Shown one piece after another: positions 28,273-37,044 of a stretch of 64,000 bases of DNA. Location of the stretch: the NCBI GenBank assembly GCA_014191195.1, contig BJGZ01000004.1:1-64000 (forward strand), written 5' to 3'. The notes under the pieces are model-generated. The model saw only the letters and a list, made by a program, of their open reading frames with translations. It was not told the origin of the DNA and did not search any database. Made by a program: the position numbers and the translations under genes. The stretch's first letter is position 1, and each line of letters opens with the position of its first letter. The DNA is from Chlorobiota bacterium (GTDB taxonomy: Bacteria; Bacteroidota; Ignavibacteria; Kapaibacteriales; UBA961).

Positions 28273-29826
28273 ATGAATACTTTTCTTTTCCCACATCAGC
28301 AGCAATCATTAGATGATTATGCTATCCACACATGCGGAATACCAAGTATTATCATGATGGAAAATGCTGCTTCCGGATGCGCACATGCAATTGCCCTTCG
28401 ATTAGAAGAAGAATTTCCATTAAAAGATTGTATTGCTATTACTGTATTATGTGGACTTGGTAATAATGGGGGAGATGGATTTGCAATTGCACGACATCTG
28501 AACTCCATGAGCCGTTTTTCTTTGAATGTGATATGCATTGGAGAAGAACATTCTTTAAAAGATGATGCCTTGATTAATGCTCAAATTCTTGAAAATATGG
28601 GTATTCAAATTGTATGGTTAAAGAATGAAGCAGATATTTCATCAGCTTTATTTCAAACTGATTGTATTATTGATGCTATTATTGGTACAGGTGGATCTTC
28701 CTTATTAAGAGGATTACCCAAAATTGTTGTAGATACTTTAGCTCAGAAACAAGTGTATGAACATTCTTTCTGTATTGCTATTGATATCCCAACTGGTATT
28801 GATGGAAATAATGGAACTGCTTATCCTAATGCATTTAAAGCAGATTATACATGTACAATGTTTGCAAAAAAAATAGGAATGCAATTGTTTCCTGCACAAG
28901 ATTTCTGCGGAGAAATAGAAATAATTTCTGTTGGAATTTCTGATACTATGATTCAATCTTTTGGAAATATGTTTTCATATGAAGATGCAGATATTGCTGG
29001 GATAATGAAGAAAAGAAAACAGCAAACATCTAAAGTAGATTATGGAAGAGTATTGATTATTGCTGGTAGCATGGATATGCCCGGGGCTGCTGCCTTATGC
29101 TCATTGGCTGCTTTAAGGTCTGGGGCTGGAATAGTTGAATTACTTACATGCTCGGTGCATCCATCTATTCCCATGGAAGTTCTAGTAACTGTATTATCTC
29201 ATCAAGATGGCATGATCGATATTGAACAAAATAAAGAGAGAATTCGAGAATCTTGCTTAAAAGCATCCTCAATTATATGTGGTCCGGGTTTAGGACAAAA
29301 AGCAGGAAAAGAACTTTTGAAATTATTATTATCAATCCCTCTCCATATTCCTGTCTTGATAGATGCAGATGCAATTCCAGCCAAACATGACATTGAACAT
29401 TTGCCCGAACATTGGATTTTAACTCCACACTGTGGGGAATTCTCTCGATTATCTACAATTCCTAGAAGTGATATTGAACAAAATTCACTTCATTATGCAA
29501 AACAAGTTGCTTCATTGCTTAAGTGTATCATACATGTAAAGTCTGTACCTGCAATTACTACCGATGGAGACAAAGTATTTATTACACATCATGGTAATCC
29601 AGGTATGGCAACAGCTGGCTCGGGTGATGTTCTATGTGGAATAGCTGGAGCATTATTAGCAAAAGGCCTTTCTCCATTGATTGGAATGTCTTTAGCTTCC
29701 TATATTCATGCAAAAGCTGGTGACTTTGCAAAAAGTGTTTTTGGAGAAGAATCATTGATATCTTCTGATATTATTGCCAGCTTACCACATGTTTTTGATC
29801 CTTCATTACTTGATTCTTGGGAATAA
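28273..29826 (+). CDS. nnr: Bifunctional NAD(P)H-hydrate repair enzyme (epimerase + ADP-dependent dehydratase)
   Basis: This 517-residue fusion repairs hydrated NAD(P)H. The N-terminal YjeF_N domain (about 1-220) is the NAD(P)HX epimerase, with MENAASGCAHA and the GLGNNGGDGFAIARHL phosphate loop. The C-terminal ribokinase-like domain (about 235-510) is the ADP-dependent dehydratase, with VLIIAGSMDMPGAA, ICGPGLGQ, LTPHCGEFSRL and the TAGSGDVLCGIAGALLAKG ATP loop. A TATTTTTG element (28235-28242) about 30 bases upstream may be its -7 box. The flavoprotein gene starts one base after its stop. Confidence 0.95.
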   Translation: MNTFLFPHQQQSLDDYAIHTCGIPSIIMMENAASGCAHAIALRLEEEFPLKDCIAITVLCGLGNNGGDGFAIARHLNSMSRFSLNVICIGEEHSLKDDALINAQILENMGIQIVWLKNEADISSALFQTDCIIDAIIGTGGSSLLRGLPKIVVDTLAQKQVYEHSFCIAIDIPTGIDGNNGTAYPNAFKADYTCTMFAKKIGMQLFPAQDFCGEIEIISVGISDTMIQSFGNMFSYEDADIAGIMKKRKQQTSKVDYGRVLIIAGSMDMPGAAALCSLAALRSGAGIVELLTCSVHPSIPMEVLVTVLSHQDGMIDIEQNKERIRESCLKASSIICGPGLGQKAGKELLKLLLSIPLHIPVLIDADAIPAKHDIEHLPEHWILTPHCGEFSRLSTIPRSDIEQNSLHYAKQVASLLKCIIHVKSVPAITTDGDKVFITHHGNPGMATAGSGDVLCGIAGALLAKGLSPLIGMSLASYIHAKAGDFAKSVFGEESLISSDIIASLPHVFDPSLLDSWE

Positions 29827-29827
29827 C

Positions 29828-31396
29828 ATGATTCATAAAGTTGAATTGGTATTAATGCCACAAGAAGCAGAAGACACATCATTTATACTGCAAAAAATAA
29901 TATCTACTATCGATATACATGAATCTTCGATTACACATTGGCACATCATAAAAAGATCTATCGATGCAAGAAGCCGAACTCCTAAAATTGTACTGTTAAT
30001 CGAAGTATTTCAAAACGAAGATGCCACACCTGATATCAAAAAAGTGTATACTTTTAAACAAGTTGATGGAAAAAAATCTGTCATTATCATTGGTGCTGGC
30101 CCAGCAGGTTATTTTGCGGCATTAAAATTATTAGAGCATGGAATAAAACCTATCGTATTAGAAAGAGGCAAAGATGCCAGATCTAGAAGGAGAGACTTAA
30201 GAGCCATACAACAAGATGGAATAGTGAATCCAGATTCAAATTATTGCTTTGGTGAAGGTGGTGCCGGAACATATTCAGATGGAAAATTATGGACAAATTC
30301 CAAAAAAAGAGGAGATATAGAAAAAGTTCTTCAATTACTTGTTCAGCATGGAGCCCATGAAAGAATTTTGGTAGATACCCATCCACATATAGGTTCTAAT
30401 AAATTACCAGGAATTATTCAAAATATCCGCTCAACTATTGAAACATATGGTGGGGAAGTTCATTTCGAATCGAAAGTAACAGATTTTATCATTGAAAAAT
30501 CTACGATTAAAGGAGTGATTGTAAATGGGCAATTAGAATTCTATGCTGATGCTGTCATACTTGCAACTGGACATTCAGCAAGAGACATTTTTTATCTACT
30601 CAAAGAAAAAAATATCCTTATAGAGCCTAAACCATTTGCTTTAGGCGTAAGGGCAGAACATCCACAACAATTGATTGATGAAATTCAATATAAACAGAAA
30701 AAAAGAGATCCGTATTTACCTCCATCAACCTATAAACAAGTATGCCACATAGCGGGAAGAGGAGTATTCTCATTTTGTATGTGTCCCGGTGGACTTATCG
30801 TTCCAGCCGCAACCGCCCCCGGTGAAATTGTTGTAAATGGTATGTCTATGTCTCGCAGAGATTCAGCTTTTGCAAATTCAGGTATTGTTGTTGCAATAGA
30901 ACAAGATGATTTAAGTGCTTATCAGCAATATGGTGCCTTAGCTGGTTTAGAATTTCAAAAAGATATAGAACAAAAAGTATTTAGTATTGGCGATGGATCC
31001 CAAAAAGCTCCTGCACAGTCAATTCCGCATTTTATTTCAAAAAAAACAAGTTCTCGGCTTCCCAAAACATCGTATATACCGGGAATTTATTCAGCAAATA
31101 TTGCAGACATATTACCCAAAGGAATCTCCAATCGATTACAAATGGGTTTTGAGGAAATTGGAAAAAAAATGAAAGGCTATATTCACCCAGAATCGATTAT
31201 TGTTGCTACAGAATCAAGAACAAGTTCTCCAGTCAGAATTCCACGTCATCACGAAACAAAAGAACATCTACATATACAAAGATTATTCCCTTGTGGGGAA
31301 GGCGCTGGATATGCTGGTGGAATAATAAGTGCTGCAATGGACGGACAAAATACATCAGAAGCAATTGCAATTCTTTTTGGATATCTACATGCATAA
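29828..31396 (+). CDS. NAD(P)/FAD-dependent oxidoreductase (uncharacterised dehydrogenase family)
   Basis: About 522 residues. An N-terminal ~80-residue domain precedes the FAD motif SVIIIGAGPAGYFAALKLLEHG, then GGAGTYSDGKLWT and the second dinucleotide motif DAVILATGHSARDIFYLL. The C-terminus ends GEGAGYAGGIISAAMDG, the flavin-contacting loop. This order matches a broad family annotated only as 'FAD-dependent dehydrogenase'; no reaction is known. The ATG at 29828 is one base after the nnr stop; the in-frame ORF extends upstream inside nnr. The hemW start lies eight bases inside its end, so nnr, this gene and hemW form one operon. Confidence 0.85.
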   Translation: MIHKVELVLMPQEAEDTSFILQKIISTIDIHESSITHWHIIKRSIDARSRTPKIVLLIEVFQNEDATPDIKKVYTFKQVDGKKSVIIIGAGPAGYFAALKLLEHGIKPIVLERGKDARSRRRDLRAIQQDGIVNPDSNYCFGEGGAGTYSDGKLWTNSKKRGDIEKVLQLLVQHGAHERILVDTHPHIGSNKLPGIIQNIRSTIETYGGEVHFESKVTDFIIEKSTIKGVIVNGQLEFYADAVILATGHSARDIFYLLKEKNILIEPKPFALGVRAEHPQQLIDEIQYKQKKRDPYLPPSTYKQVCHIAGRGVFSFCMCPGGLIVPAATAPGEIVVNGMSMSRRDSAFANSGIVVAIEQDDLSAYQQYGALAGLEFQKDIEQKVFSIGDGSQKAPAQSIPHFISKKTSSRLPKTSYIPGIYSANIADILPKGISNRLQMGFEEIGKKMKGYIHPESIIVATESRTSSPVRIPRHHETKEHLHIQRLFPCGEGAGYAGGIISAAMDGQNTSEAIAILFGYLHA

Positions 31397-32645
31397 ACAT
31401 CCTCATCCTGATTTTGGTGTCTATCTACATATTCCTTTTTGTGAAAAAAAATGTATCTATTGTGACTTCTATTCTCTTGAAAAAATGGAGCATATGGACA
31501 TATTTATCTCTCAAATAATAAAAGAAATTAAGTACACCTCACAGCAATCACAGCAGTATTTTAGGCCAGCTACAAGCATTTTTTTTGGAGGAGGTACGCC
31601 TTCTTTATTATCTGCTACACAAATGCAAAAAATCATCAATGAAATTCATACATCGATCGCAATTCATCCCAATGCAGAATGGACAATGGAATGCAATCCA
31701 GGAACAATTACATTAGATTCTTTGAAAGCATATAAAGACTTAGGAATAAATAGATTAAGCTTTGGAATTCAATCTTTTCATCAAAAAGAACTCGATTTCT
31801 TGCATAGAATACATTCTCCTATGGAATCAATAGAAGCTGTGTCACTTGCAAGGCAAGCTGGCTTTGATAATATTAATATTGATTTGATTTTTGCTTTGCC
31901 TGATCAACAGATGAATTCTTGGAAAAAGACATTAGAGATGGCCATAGAACTTCAAACCGAACATATCTCTGCTTATAGTTTAATATTTGAAGAAAAAACA
32001 CCCTTATATACTATGCTTCAAAAAGGTTTAGTAAAGCCATCCGAAGAAGAAAAAGATGCAGATATGTATGCTTATACAATAGAAACACTTACATCTGCAG
32101 GCTATTCACAATATGAAGTTTCGAACTTTGCAAAGGATGGTTATTCATGTGTTCATAATAGAACATATTGGCAAGCTAAAGAATACATAGCATTTGGCCC
32201 TTCTGCGCATGGATTTTTACATAATAAACGATATTGGAATTATCGAAATTTGATTCGATATCTTGAAGCGGTAGAAAAAACTGGAAAAGGCGAAGCAAAT
32301 GTTGAAGAATTAAATGCATATAATCGATTATTTGAAACTGTGTTTTTGTCTTTTAGGGCAGAAGGACTTAATATTAATGAAATAAATACAGAATTTAATA
32401 TTGATATTTTATCAATATTAGAAAAAGAATTTGCGCTGTGGAAACAAGAGAAATTAATCGAATTACATCATTCTATTATCTCTTTAACAGCCAAAGGATA
32501 TGCATTATGTGATGAACTTAGTGTTAGAATCATAGCATCTTTAGAAGCATTTCTAGGCCAAGAATGGGATAATCAAGGGTATCAAGAAGACGAATCTGAA
32601 GAAGAAGACACAATTGTCTATACTCTTCCAATTCTTGATGTATAA
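31389..32645 (+). CDS. hemW: Radical SAM heme chaperone HemW
   Basis: HemW is the coproporphyrinogen-oxidase-like radical SAM protein that binds heme and inserts it into respiratory enzymes. From the ATG at 31389 it has 418 residues. The cluster motif is CEKKCIYC with Cys18, Cys22 and Cys25, directly after LHIPF. Next come FGGGTPSLL, ECNPGT, RLSFGIQSFH and the C-terminal YEVSNFAKDGYSCVHNRTYW, then a HemN-type domain. The enlarged N-terminus of true HemN is absent, which favours HemW. The last ~20 residues are an acidic tail (DESEEEDTI) not typical of the family. It overlaps the flavoprotein stop by eight bases. Confidence 0.9.
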   Translation: MHKHPHPDFGVYLHIPFCEKKCIYCDFYSLEKMEHMDIFISQIIKEIKYTSQQSQQYFRPATSIFFGGGTPSLLSATQMQKIINEIHTSIAIHPNAEWTMECNPGTITLDSLKAYKDLGINRLSFGIQSFHQKELDFLHRIHSPMESIEAVSLARQAGFDNINIDLIFALPDQQMNSWKKTLEMAIELQTEHISAYSLIFEEKTPLYTMLQKGLVKPSEEEKDADMYAYTIETLTSAGYSQYEVSNFAKDGYSCVHNRTYWQAKEYIAFGPSAHGFLHNKRYWNYRNLIRYLEAVEKTGKGEANVEELNAYNRLFETVFLSFRAEGLNINEINTEFNIDILSILEKEFALWKQEKLIELHHSIISLTAKGYALCDELSVRIIASLEAFLGQEWDNQGYQEDESEEEDTIVYTLPILDV

Positions 32646-32676
32646 AAAATTCATATCTTTTTTATAAAAAAATCAC

Positions 32677-32684
32677 TATGTTTG
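32677..32684 (+). promoter_or_regulatory. Possible -7 box of the rpsF-rplI promoter
   Basis: TATGTTTG matches the TAnnTTTG element; no TTTG is found 19-21 bases upstream, so the -33 half is weak. Downstream, GCCCAT (about 32700) pairs with ATGGGC (about 32715) and may form a small leader hairpin before the AGGAG ribosome site of rpsF (32739-32743). Confidence 0.5.
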
Positions 32685-32748
32685 CAGTTCTAATTTCCTG
32701 CCCATAAAATTTGTATGGGCTGTTTTATAACAACCACAGGAGCATCGA

Positions 32749-33174
32749 ATGAGCATTCGTCGTTTATACGAGAGCACATTCATAATCAATGCAGCATTGG
32801 AAGATCCCGATGTAGAAGCAGTGATTCGTCGCGTTACTGATTATATTGAAAATCATGGCGGACAATTTGTGGAGATGAGCAAGTGGGGACGTCGTCGCTT
32901 GGCTTATCCTATTAAGAAAAAGTATAATGGCTATTATGTGTATATGGCCTTTGAATCTGCCCCTGAAGTATTACCATTGGTAGAGCGTTTCTTTATTTTG
33001 GAAGAAAATGTTCTTCGTCATTTGACATTAGAGCTTTCTGAAAAACTGCGTGAACATCGCAAAGAGCGTGCTTTAATTTCTGGAACAACAATTCCAGAGG
33101 AACCAATTGTGGATGTACCTTTAGTAGCTTCAGTTAAACCTATTATTGACAGTTCTGATATTTTACCAGAATAA
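32749..33174 (+). CDS. rpsF: 30S ribosomal protein S6
   Basis: S6 binds the central domain of 16S rRNA with S18. This protein has 141 residues: YESTFIINAALEDPDVEAVI, GGQFVEMSKWGRRRLAYPIKKKYNGYYVYMAFE and the VERFFILEENVLRHL segment are family signatures. The last ~35 residues are an extra tail rich in Pro, Val and acidic residues. An AGGAG ribosome site lies 5-10 bases before the ATG. The gene for S18, normally between rpsF and rplI, is missing here. Confidence 0.98.
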   Translation: MSIRRLYESTFIINAALEDPDVEAVIRRVTDYIENHGGQFVEMSKWGRRRLAYPIKKKYNGYYVYMAFESAPEVLPLVERFFILEENVLRHLTLELSEKLREHRKERALISGTTIPEEPIVDVPLVASVKPIIDSSDILPE

Positions 33175-33223
33175 TTTTACCCATTGATACACTAGTTATC
33201 ACCTTTATGAAAGAGATGAATAT

Positions 33224-33667
33224 ATGAAAATCATTCTTCGTCAAGATGTAGAAAACCTGGGTCAGATGGGTGATATCCTAACCGTTAAAGATGGTTATGC
33301 AAGAAATTATCTCATCCCCAGAAGTTTAGCTTATTATGCTTCTCCTGCACATATCAATGCATTTGCAAGCGAAAAAAAGCGTCATATGGCAGATTTACAA
33401 CGCAAAAAAGAATCTGCTGAATTAATAGCTTCCAAATTATCAGAAGTACAAGTAAGTGTTCCAATGAAAGTTGGTGAAGAAGGTCGCTTATTTGGTTCTG
33501 TTACTCCTCAAATGATTGCTCATGAATTGGGCGTTTTAGGTTATGATATTGATCGTCGTACGATTATCATGGATGATCCTATTAAATCTTTGGGTGTTTT
33601 TGATGTAAAAGCAAAACTTCATCCAGAAGTTACTGCTACATTCAAAGTTTGGATTATTAGTGCTTAA
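33224..33667 (+). CDS. rplI: 50S ribosomal protein L9
   Basis: L9 at 147 residues, the standard size. It starts MKIILRQDVENLGQMGDILTVKDGYARNYLIPR, the N-domain rRNA-binding signature, continues through the long connecting helix (about 40-75) and ends in the C-domain with GRLFGSVTPQMIA and the HPEVTATFKVWI tail. It follows rpsF by 49 bases, and its own terminator lies 21 bases downstream. Confidence 0.99.
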   Translation: MKIILRQDVENLGQMGDILTVKDGYARNYLIPRSLAYYASPAHINAFASEKKRHMADLQRKKESAELIASKLSEVQVSVPMKVGEEGRLFGSVTPQMIAHELGVLGYDIDRRTIIMDDPIKSLGVFDVKAKLHPEVTATFKVWIISA

Positions 33668-33688
33668 TTCCCTATGATCTAGTTTATG

Positions 33689-33722
33689 AGAGTACATGTT
33701 TTTGCATGTACTCTTTTTTTTT
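33689..33722 (+). terminator. Rho-independent terminator of rpsF-rplI
   Basis: AGAGTACATG (33689-33698) pairs perfectly with CATGTACTCT (33705-33714) around a six-base loop, followed by a T run to 33722. It rules out the in-frame upstream starts of the next gene. Confidence 0.93.
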
Positions 33723-33742
33723 GGCATATTTTTCTCAATACA

Positions 33743-34771
33743 ATGAATCTCTCTTATCAAACATTAAAAGAACTAGTTGACATTGATTCTCCAACAGGTT
33801 ATACTGCGCAAGCCGAAACATATACCATGAATCTATTAAAGAATTATGGATTATCTCCTTATCAAACTAAAAAAGGAGCTGTTATATGTAAGTTTGGAGA
33901 AAATCCTATTATTGCTATAAGTGCACATCTAGATACACTTGGGGCAATTGTTACTGGCATTAAACCTAATGGCACATTATCTATTTCGCCTATTGGAGGT
34001 TTAGGTTTAATTAGTTTTGAAGGTGGATATGTACGAATAAGAACATTAGAGGATAAAGTATTTAATGGTACTTTCTTATTAAATAATCCAGCTTCACATG
34101 CAAATAAGACTACTGATACTGCAATGAGATCAATTGACAATATGCATATCAGATTAGATGAAGAAGTTACCAGCAAAAATGATGTATTAGCATTAGGTAT
34201 TCAAGTAGGAGATTTTGTTTGTTTTGACCCTAGATATCAAGAATTAGAATCTGGTTATATAAAATCTCGCTTTATGGATAATAAAGCCTCATGTTTTGTT
34301 TTATTCGAATTAGCTCGATTACTGAAAGAAAAAAATATTTTATTGCCTATAGAGTTTTACTTCAGTAATTATGAAGAAGTTGGCCATGGAGGTTCAAGTG
34401 GATTTTCTGAAAGTATTAATGAATTACTAGTATTAGATATGGGCGTTGTAGGTGACCAATGCGAAGGAAGTGAAACGCATTGCTCTATTTGTGCAAAAGA
34501 TTCAACAGGCCCTTATGACTATAGTTTTAGAAAAGAATTAACTCTTTTGGCTAGAACAAATAATATTCCTCATAAAGTAGATATCTATCCATATTATGGG
34601 TCTGATGGATCTGCAGCATTAAGAGCAGGAAGAGATATAAAAGTAGGATTAATCGGGCCTGGTGTTTCAGCTTCTCACGGAGTTGAACGTACACATAAAA
34701 AGGGCATCGAGGCAACTATCGCTTTATGTATGGCATATGTGCAATCTCGCTTCCCAGATGCAGGGATTTAA
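33743..34771 (+). CDS. M42-family metallo-aminopeptidase
   Basis: About 342 residues of the M42 (glutamyl aminopeptidase/endoglucanase-like) family, which trims peptides in the cytosol in large dodecamers. Metal ligands visible include His and Asp in SAHLDTLGAIV, Asp in RFMDNKASCF, the Glu pair in NYEEVGHGG, Asp in LLVLDMGVVG and His in SASHGVERTH. The ATG at 33743 follows the rplI terminator; the in-frame Met at 33686 lies in the hairpin and is rejected. No promoter of its own was recognised. Confidence 0.93.
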   Translation: MNLSYQTLKELVDIDSPTGYTAQAETYTMNLLKNYGLSPYQTKKGAVICKFGENPIIAISAHLDTLGAIVTGIKPNGTLSISPIGGLGLISFEGGYVRIRTLEDKVFNGTFLLNNPASHANKTTDTAMRSIDNMHIRLDEEVTSKNDVLALGIQVGDFVCFDPRYQELESGYIKSRFMDNKASCFVLFELARLLKEKNILLPIEFYFSNYEEVGHGGSSGFSESINELLVLDMGVVGDQCEGSETHCSICAKDSTGPYDYSFRKELTLLARTNNIPHKVDIYPYYGSDGSAALRAGRDIKVGLIGPGVSASHGVERTHKKGIEATIALCMAYVQSRFPDAGI

Positions 34772-34804
34772 TTATTCGCTCGTTTGGATTTTAGGAGGTT
34801 GATG

Positions 34805-34824
34805 GGGCGAATAATTATTCGCCC
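34805..34824. repeat. REP-like perfect palindrome beside a RAYT gene
   Basis: GGGCGAATAATTATTCGCCC is a perfect 20-base palindrome (GGGCGAATAA / TTATTCGCCC), 29 bases before the transposase start. A related partial copy, AATTATTCGCTCG, lies at about 34770-34782. Palindromes with this GGGCGAAT core are typical REP units of Bacteroidota genomes mobilised by RAYT enzymes. Confidence 0.7.
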
Positions 34825-34852
34825 GTAAATGGTGCAGGGGTTTTAATAATGA

Positions 34853-35446
34853 ATGAGTAAAGAGGGTATAATGTCGTATAATCCTAAAAAACATCATCGT
34901 AGGTCTATACGATTAAAAGGGTATGATTATTCGCAAGCTGGATTATATTTTATAACCATTTGTTGCAAAAATAAGGCTTATTTGTTTGGTAATATATCAG
35001 TAGAAGGTGAAAATATTCCGCCCAAAATGATATTGAACAATGCAGGTAAAATAGCAGAAGAATGTTGGTTAGATATTCCTAAACATTTTCCAAATGTAAT
35101 TTTACACGAACATATTATTATGCCAAATCATATACATGGTATTATTGAATTGGTGGTTGAAAAAAATGTTTCGCCATACAATGAAAAAAATAATGCGGAG
35201 TATTTTAGAAAAAGTACAAAATATGCTCTAGCTGTCAGATGCTCACCGTCAAAAACAATTGGTTCGGTTGTCAGAGGGTTTAAAATTGGTGTCACAAAAT
35301 GGTTTCATGAAAATACTGATATTGATACCGTTTGGCAAACCAATTATTATGATATTATAATCCGAAATGAACAATCATTTCAAAACATTTCACGTTATAT
35401 TATCAATAATCCTGTAACATTGTATTATAAATATGTTACTAAATAA
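34853..35446 (+). mobile_element. REP-associated tyrosine transposase (RAYT)
   Basis: A 197-residue single-strand DNA transposase of the IS200/IS605-related Y1 family. The HUH metal site is HIIMPNHIHGIIE with His93 and His95, and the catalytic Tyr is in NYYDIIIRNE (Tyr165 or Tyr166). The start reads YNPKKHHRRSIRLKGYDY, common in the RAYT clade of Bacteroidota. The gene looks intact. Start could be ATG 34853 or 34871 (MSYNPKK), the latter closer to relatives. Neither IS605-type ends nor target duplication was seen; the palindrome upstream is a likely substrate. Confidence 0.88.
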
Positions 35447-35529
35447 AGTTCATATTTCTTCAAAAGCTCATTATAATTCCAATTGGTAATTATCGTTATA
35501 CATAGTTTATTAAATCCTACATTTGCACT

Positions 35530-35874
35530 TTATCTACCAATCAGCATTTTTTTAAGTTCAGTAAGTCTTTTTTTTGTTTTAGTGGCTAAGCAATCATGAT
35601 AAATCATGGCATACATGCTTCCACCCTCATACTCGGCTGCTTCTTTGGTGCAGCTTGATTCTTTCATTTTGATCCATTTTCTTTGAGCAGTTTTTAATGT
35701 CGTTTTATCTAGTTCAGACATTTTACCTATTACTTGTTTGTATACAAGATTAAGCTCTTTATCAACTTTTTCATATGCACGAATTGCATCATCATTCATA
35801 TCTAATTGGCTTTGAGCAAAAGCAGAAACTGTTAGCCCTAAAGATAAAAAAATACCCAACATCAATATTTTCAT
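35530..35874 (-). CDS. LprI-like (DUF1311) secreted protein
   Basis: A 114-residue exported protein. A clean signal peptide (about 1-21, cut after AFA) precedes a small helical domain with the DUF1311 pattern: an early ALxxxYKxVxxxL helix, LKTAQRKWIKMKESSC, and a Cys near YHDCLATKTKKRL, likely forming a disulfide. DUF1311 includes the LprI lysozyme inhibitor of Mycobacterium, but the family has varied roles. It lies 24 bases downstream of the DUF1028 gene on the same strand, so both are probably co-exported. Confidence 0.85.
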   Translation of the reverse strand: MKILMLGIFLSLGLTVSAFAQSQLDMNDDAIRAYEKVDKELNLVYKQVIGKMSELDKTTLKTAQRKWIKMKESSCTKEAAEYEGGSMYAMIYHDCLATKTKKRLTELKKMLIGR

Positions 35875-35898
35875 AAAAATCCCTCATTTGTTAAGATG

Positions 35899-36885
35899 TT
35901 AATGCTGAATAATAACTTTTTTCAGCATTGTGTCAGTTATAAGCATATATATTCCATTAGGTACCGCACTAATGTCTAAAGTTTGTGATGAATTGTTATT
36001 ATGCATAAGTTCATTGCCAAGTAATGATCGTAAAGAAACGAAATTATATGGTTTAGCGAATGAAATTCTCTGTTCAGCTGGATTTGGAAACACATCATTG
36101 TAAGACTTCTCATGATCTTTGATAAAGGTAGTATTGCACTCAATCTTATCATCGATTATTTTTTGTAATTCATCGATTGGCTCTACCATTTCTCCATTAT
36201 AGGTAATATACGACTCAAATATAGAGGGTTTACCATAAGAATCAGTTGGTTTTGCAACTTTTACAAAAGCAAATAAAGAAGATGAATTGTTAGCTGCACA
36301 TCGTGTATCGGCGCCTATCACTTTAGCACCTTGTAATGCAGCCATTAATCTACATACAATGCTTCCATTAGTAGATCGGAAGCGTGATTCCATAGAATCT
36401 AAAATATGTTTACCTAGTAAAATATTCCCTTGAATTGAATATGCAATACCCTGAATAGTTCCTGTTATATGTTGTTTATAATTGATACAATTTGCACCAG
36501 TAAATCCGGCTGCTACAGCTTTTTTACCAATAAATCCTGCAATGCCATATTGTCTTATTTCTGGATTATCTTCAATATCATGTGTTTTGATAAACTCGAT
36601 AATTTGTTCAGGAGTATCACCTTCTCTCATTCTAAATCTAGCATTTTCTTGATTACCTGGCTGATAAGCAGCTTGAGTATTAATTGAACAAGAATCGGGG
36701 AAAATATCAGATAAAAAAGATGCATCTGTAATGCCAAAAGCAATTAAATCAACGCAAGATGCTCCTGCGCTTCCTACTTGCCTTGTCACTGAATCTGCAC
36801 ATACTATAGAAAATGTGTCTTGTGCTTTAGTTTGGCAAAAAGAAAAGAGGATTAAAGCAATGATTAGACTAAATTTTGATTTCAT
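35899..36885 (-). CDS. DUF1028 protein with T9SS-type C-terminal sorting domain
   Basis: A 328-residue secreted protein. The signal peptide covers about 1-21. The central ~230 residues carry the DUF1028 pattern: TFSIVCADSVTRQVGSAGASCV, the QAAYQPGNQENARFRM stretch, GFTGANC, ILLGKHILDSM and GADTRCAANNSSSLFAFVKV. DUF1028 proteins have an Ntn-hydrolase-like fold but no settled function. The last ~70 residues begin FPNPAEQRISF and end NGIYMLITDTMLKKVIIQH, the form of a type A T9SS sorting domain, so it should be attached to or released from the outer membrane. Confidence 0.87.
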   Translation of the reverse strand: MKSKFSLIIALILFSFCQTKAQDTFSIVCADSVTRQVGSAGASCVDLIAFGITDASFLSDIFPDSCSINTQAAYQPGNQENARFRMREGDTPEQIIEFIKTHDIEDNPEIRQYGIAGFIGKKAVAAGFTGANCINYKQHITGTIQGIAYSIQGNILLGKHILDSMESRFRSTNGSIVCRLMAALQGAKVIGADTRCAANNSSSLFAFVKVAKPTDSYGKPSIFESYITYNGEMVEPIDELQKIIDDKIECNTTFIKDHEKSYNDVFPNPAEQRISFAKPYNFVSLRSLLGNELMHNNNSSQTLDISAVPNGIYMLITDTMLKKVIIQH

Positions 36886-37044
36886 TATATTTTACTTATT
36901 TGTTAATATCAATGTTATAAAAACCAATCATGAACATTAAAGATGCCATGATTGCTAATGGTCCTGAATATTTTAAGAACTATGGGAAGAACTCATTGGC
37001 TTATCTGTAGGTATTTAATGTACCACCAATATATCCTATATATT

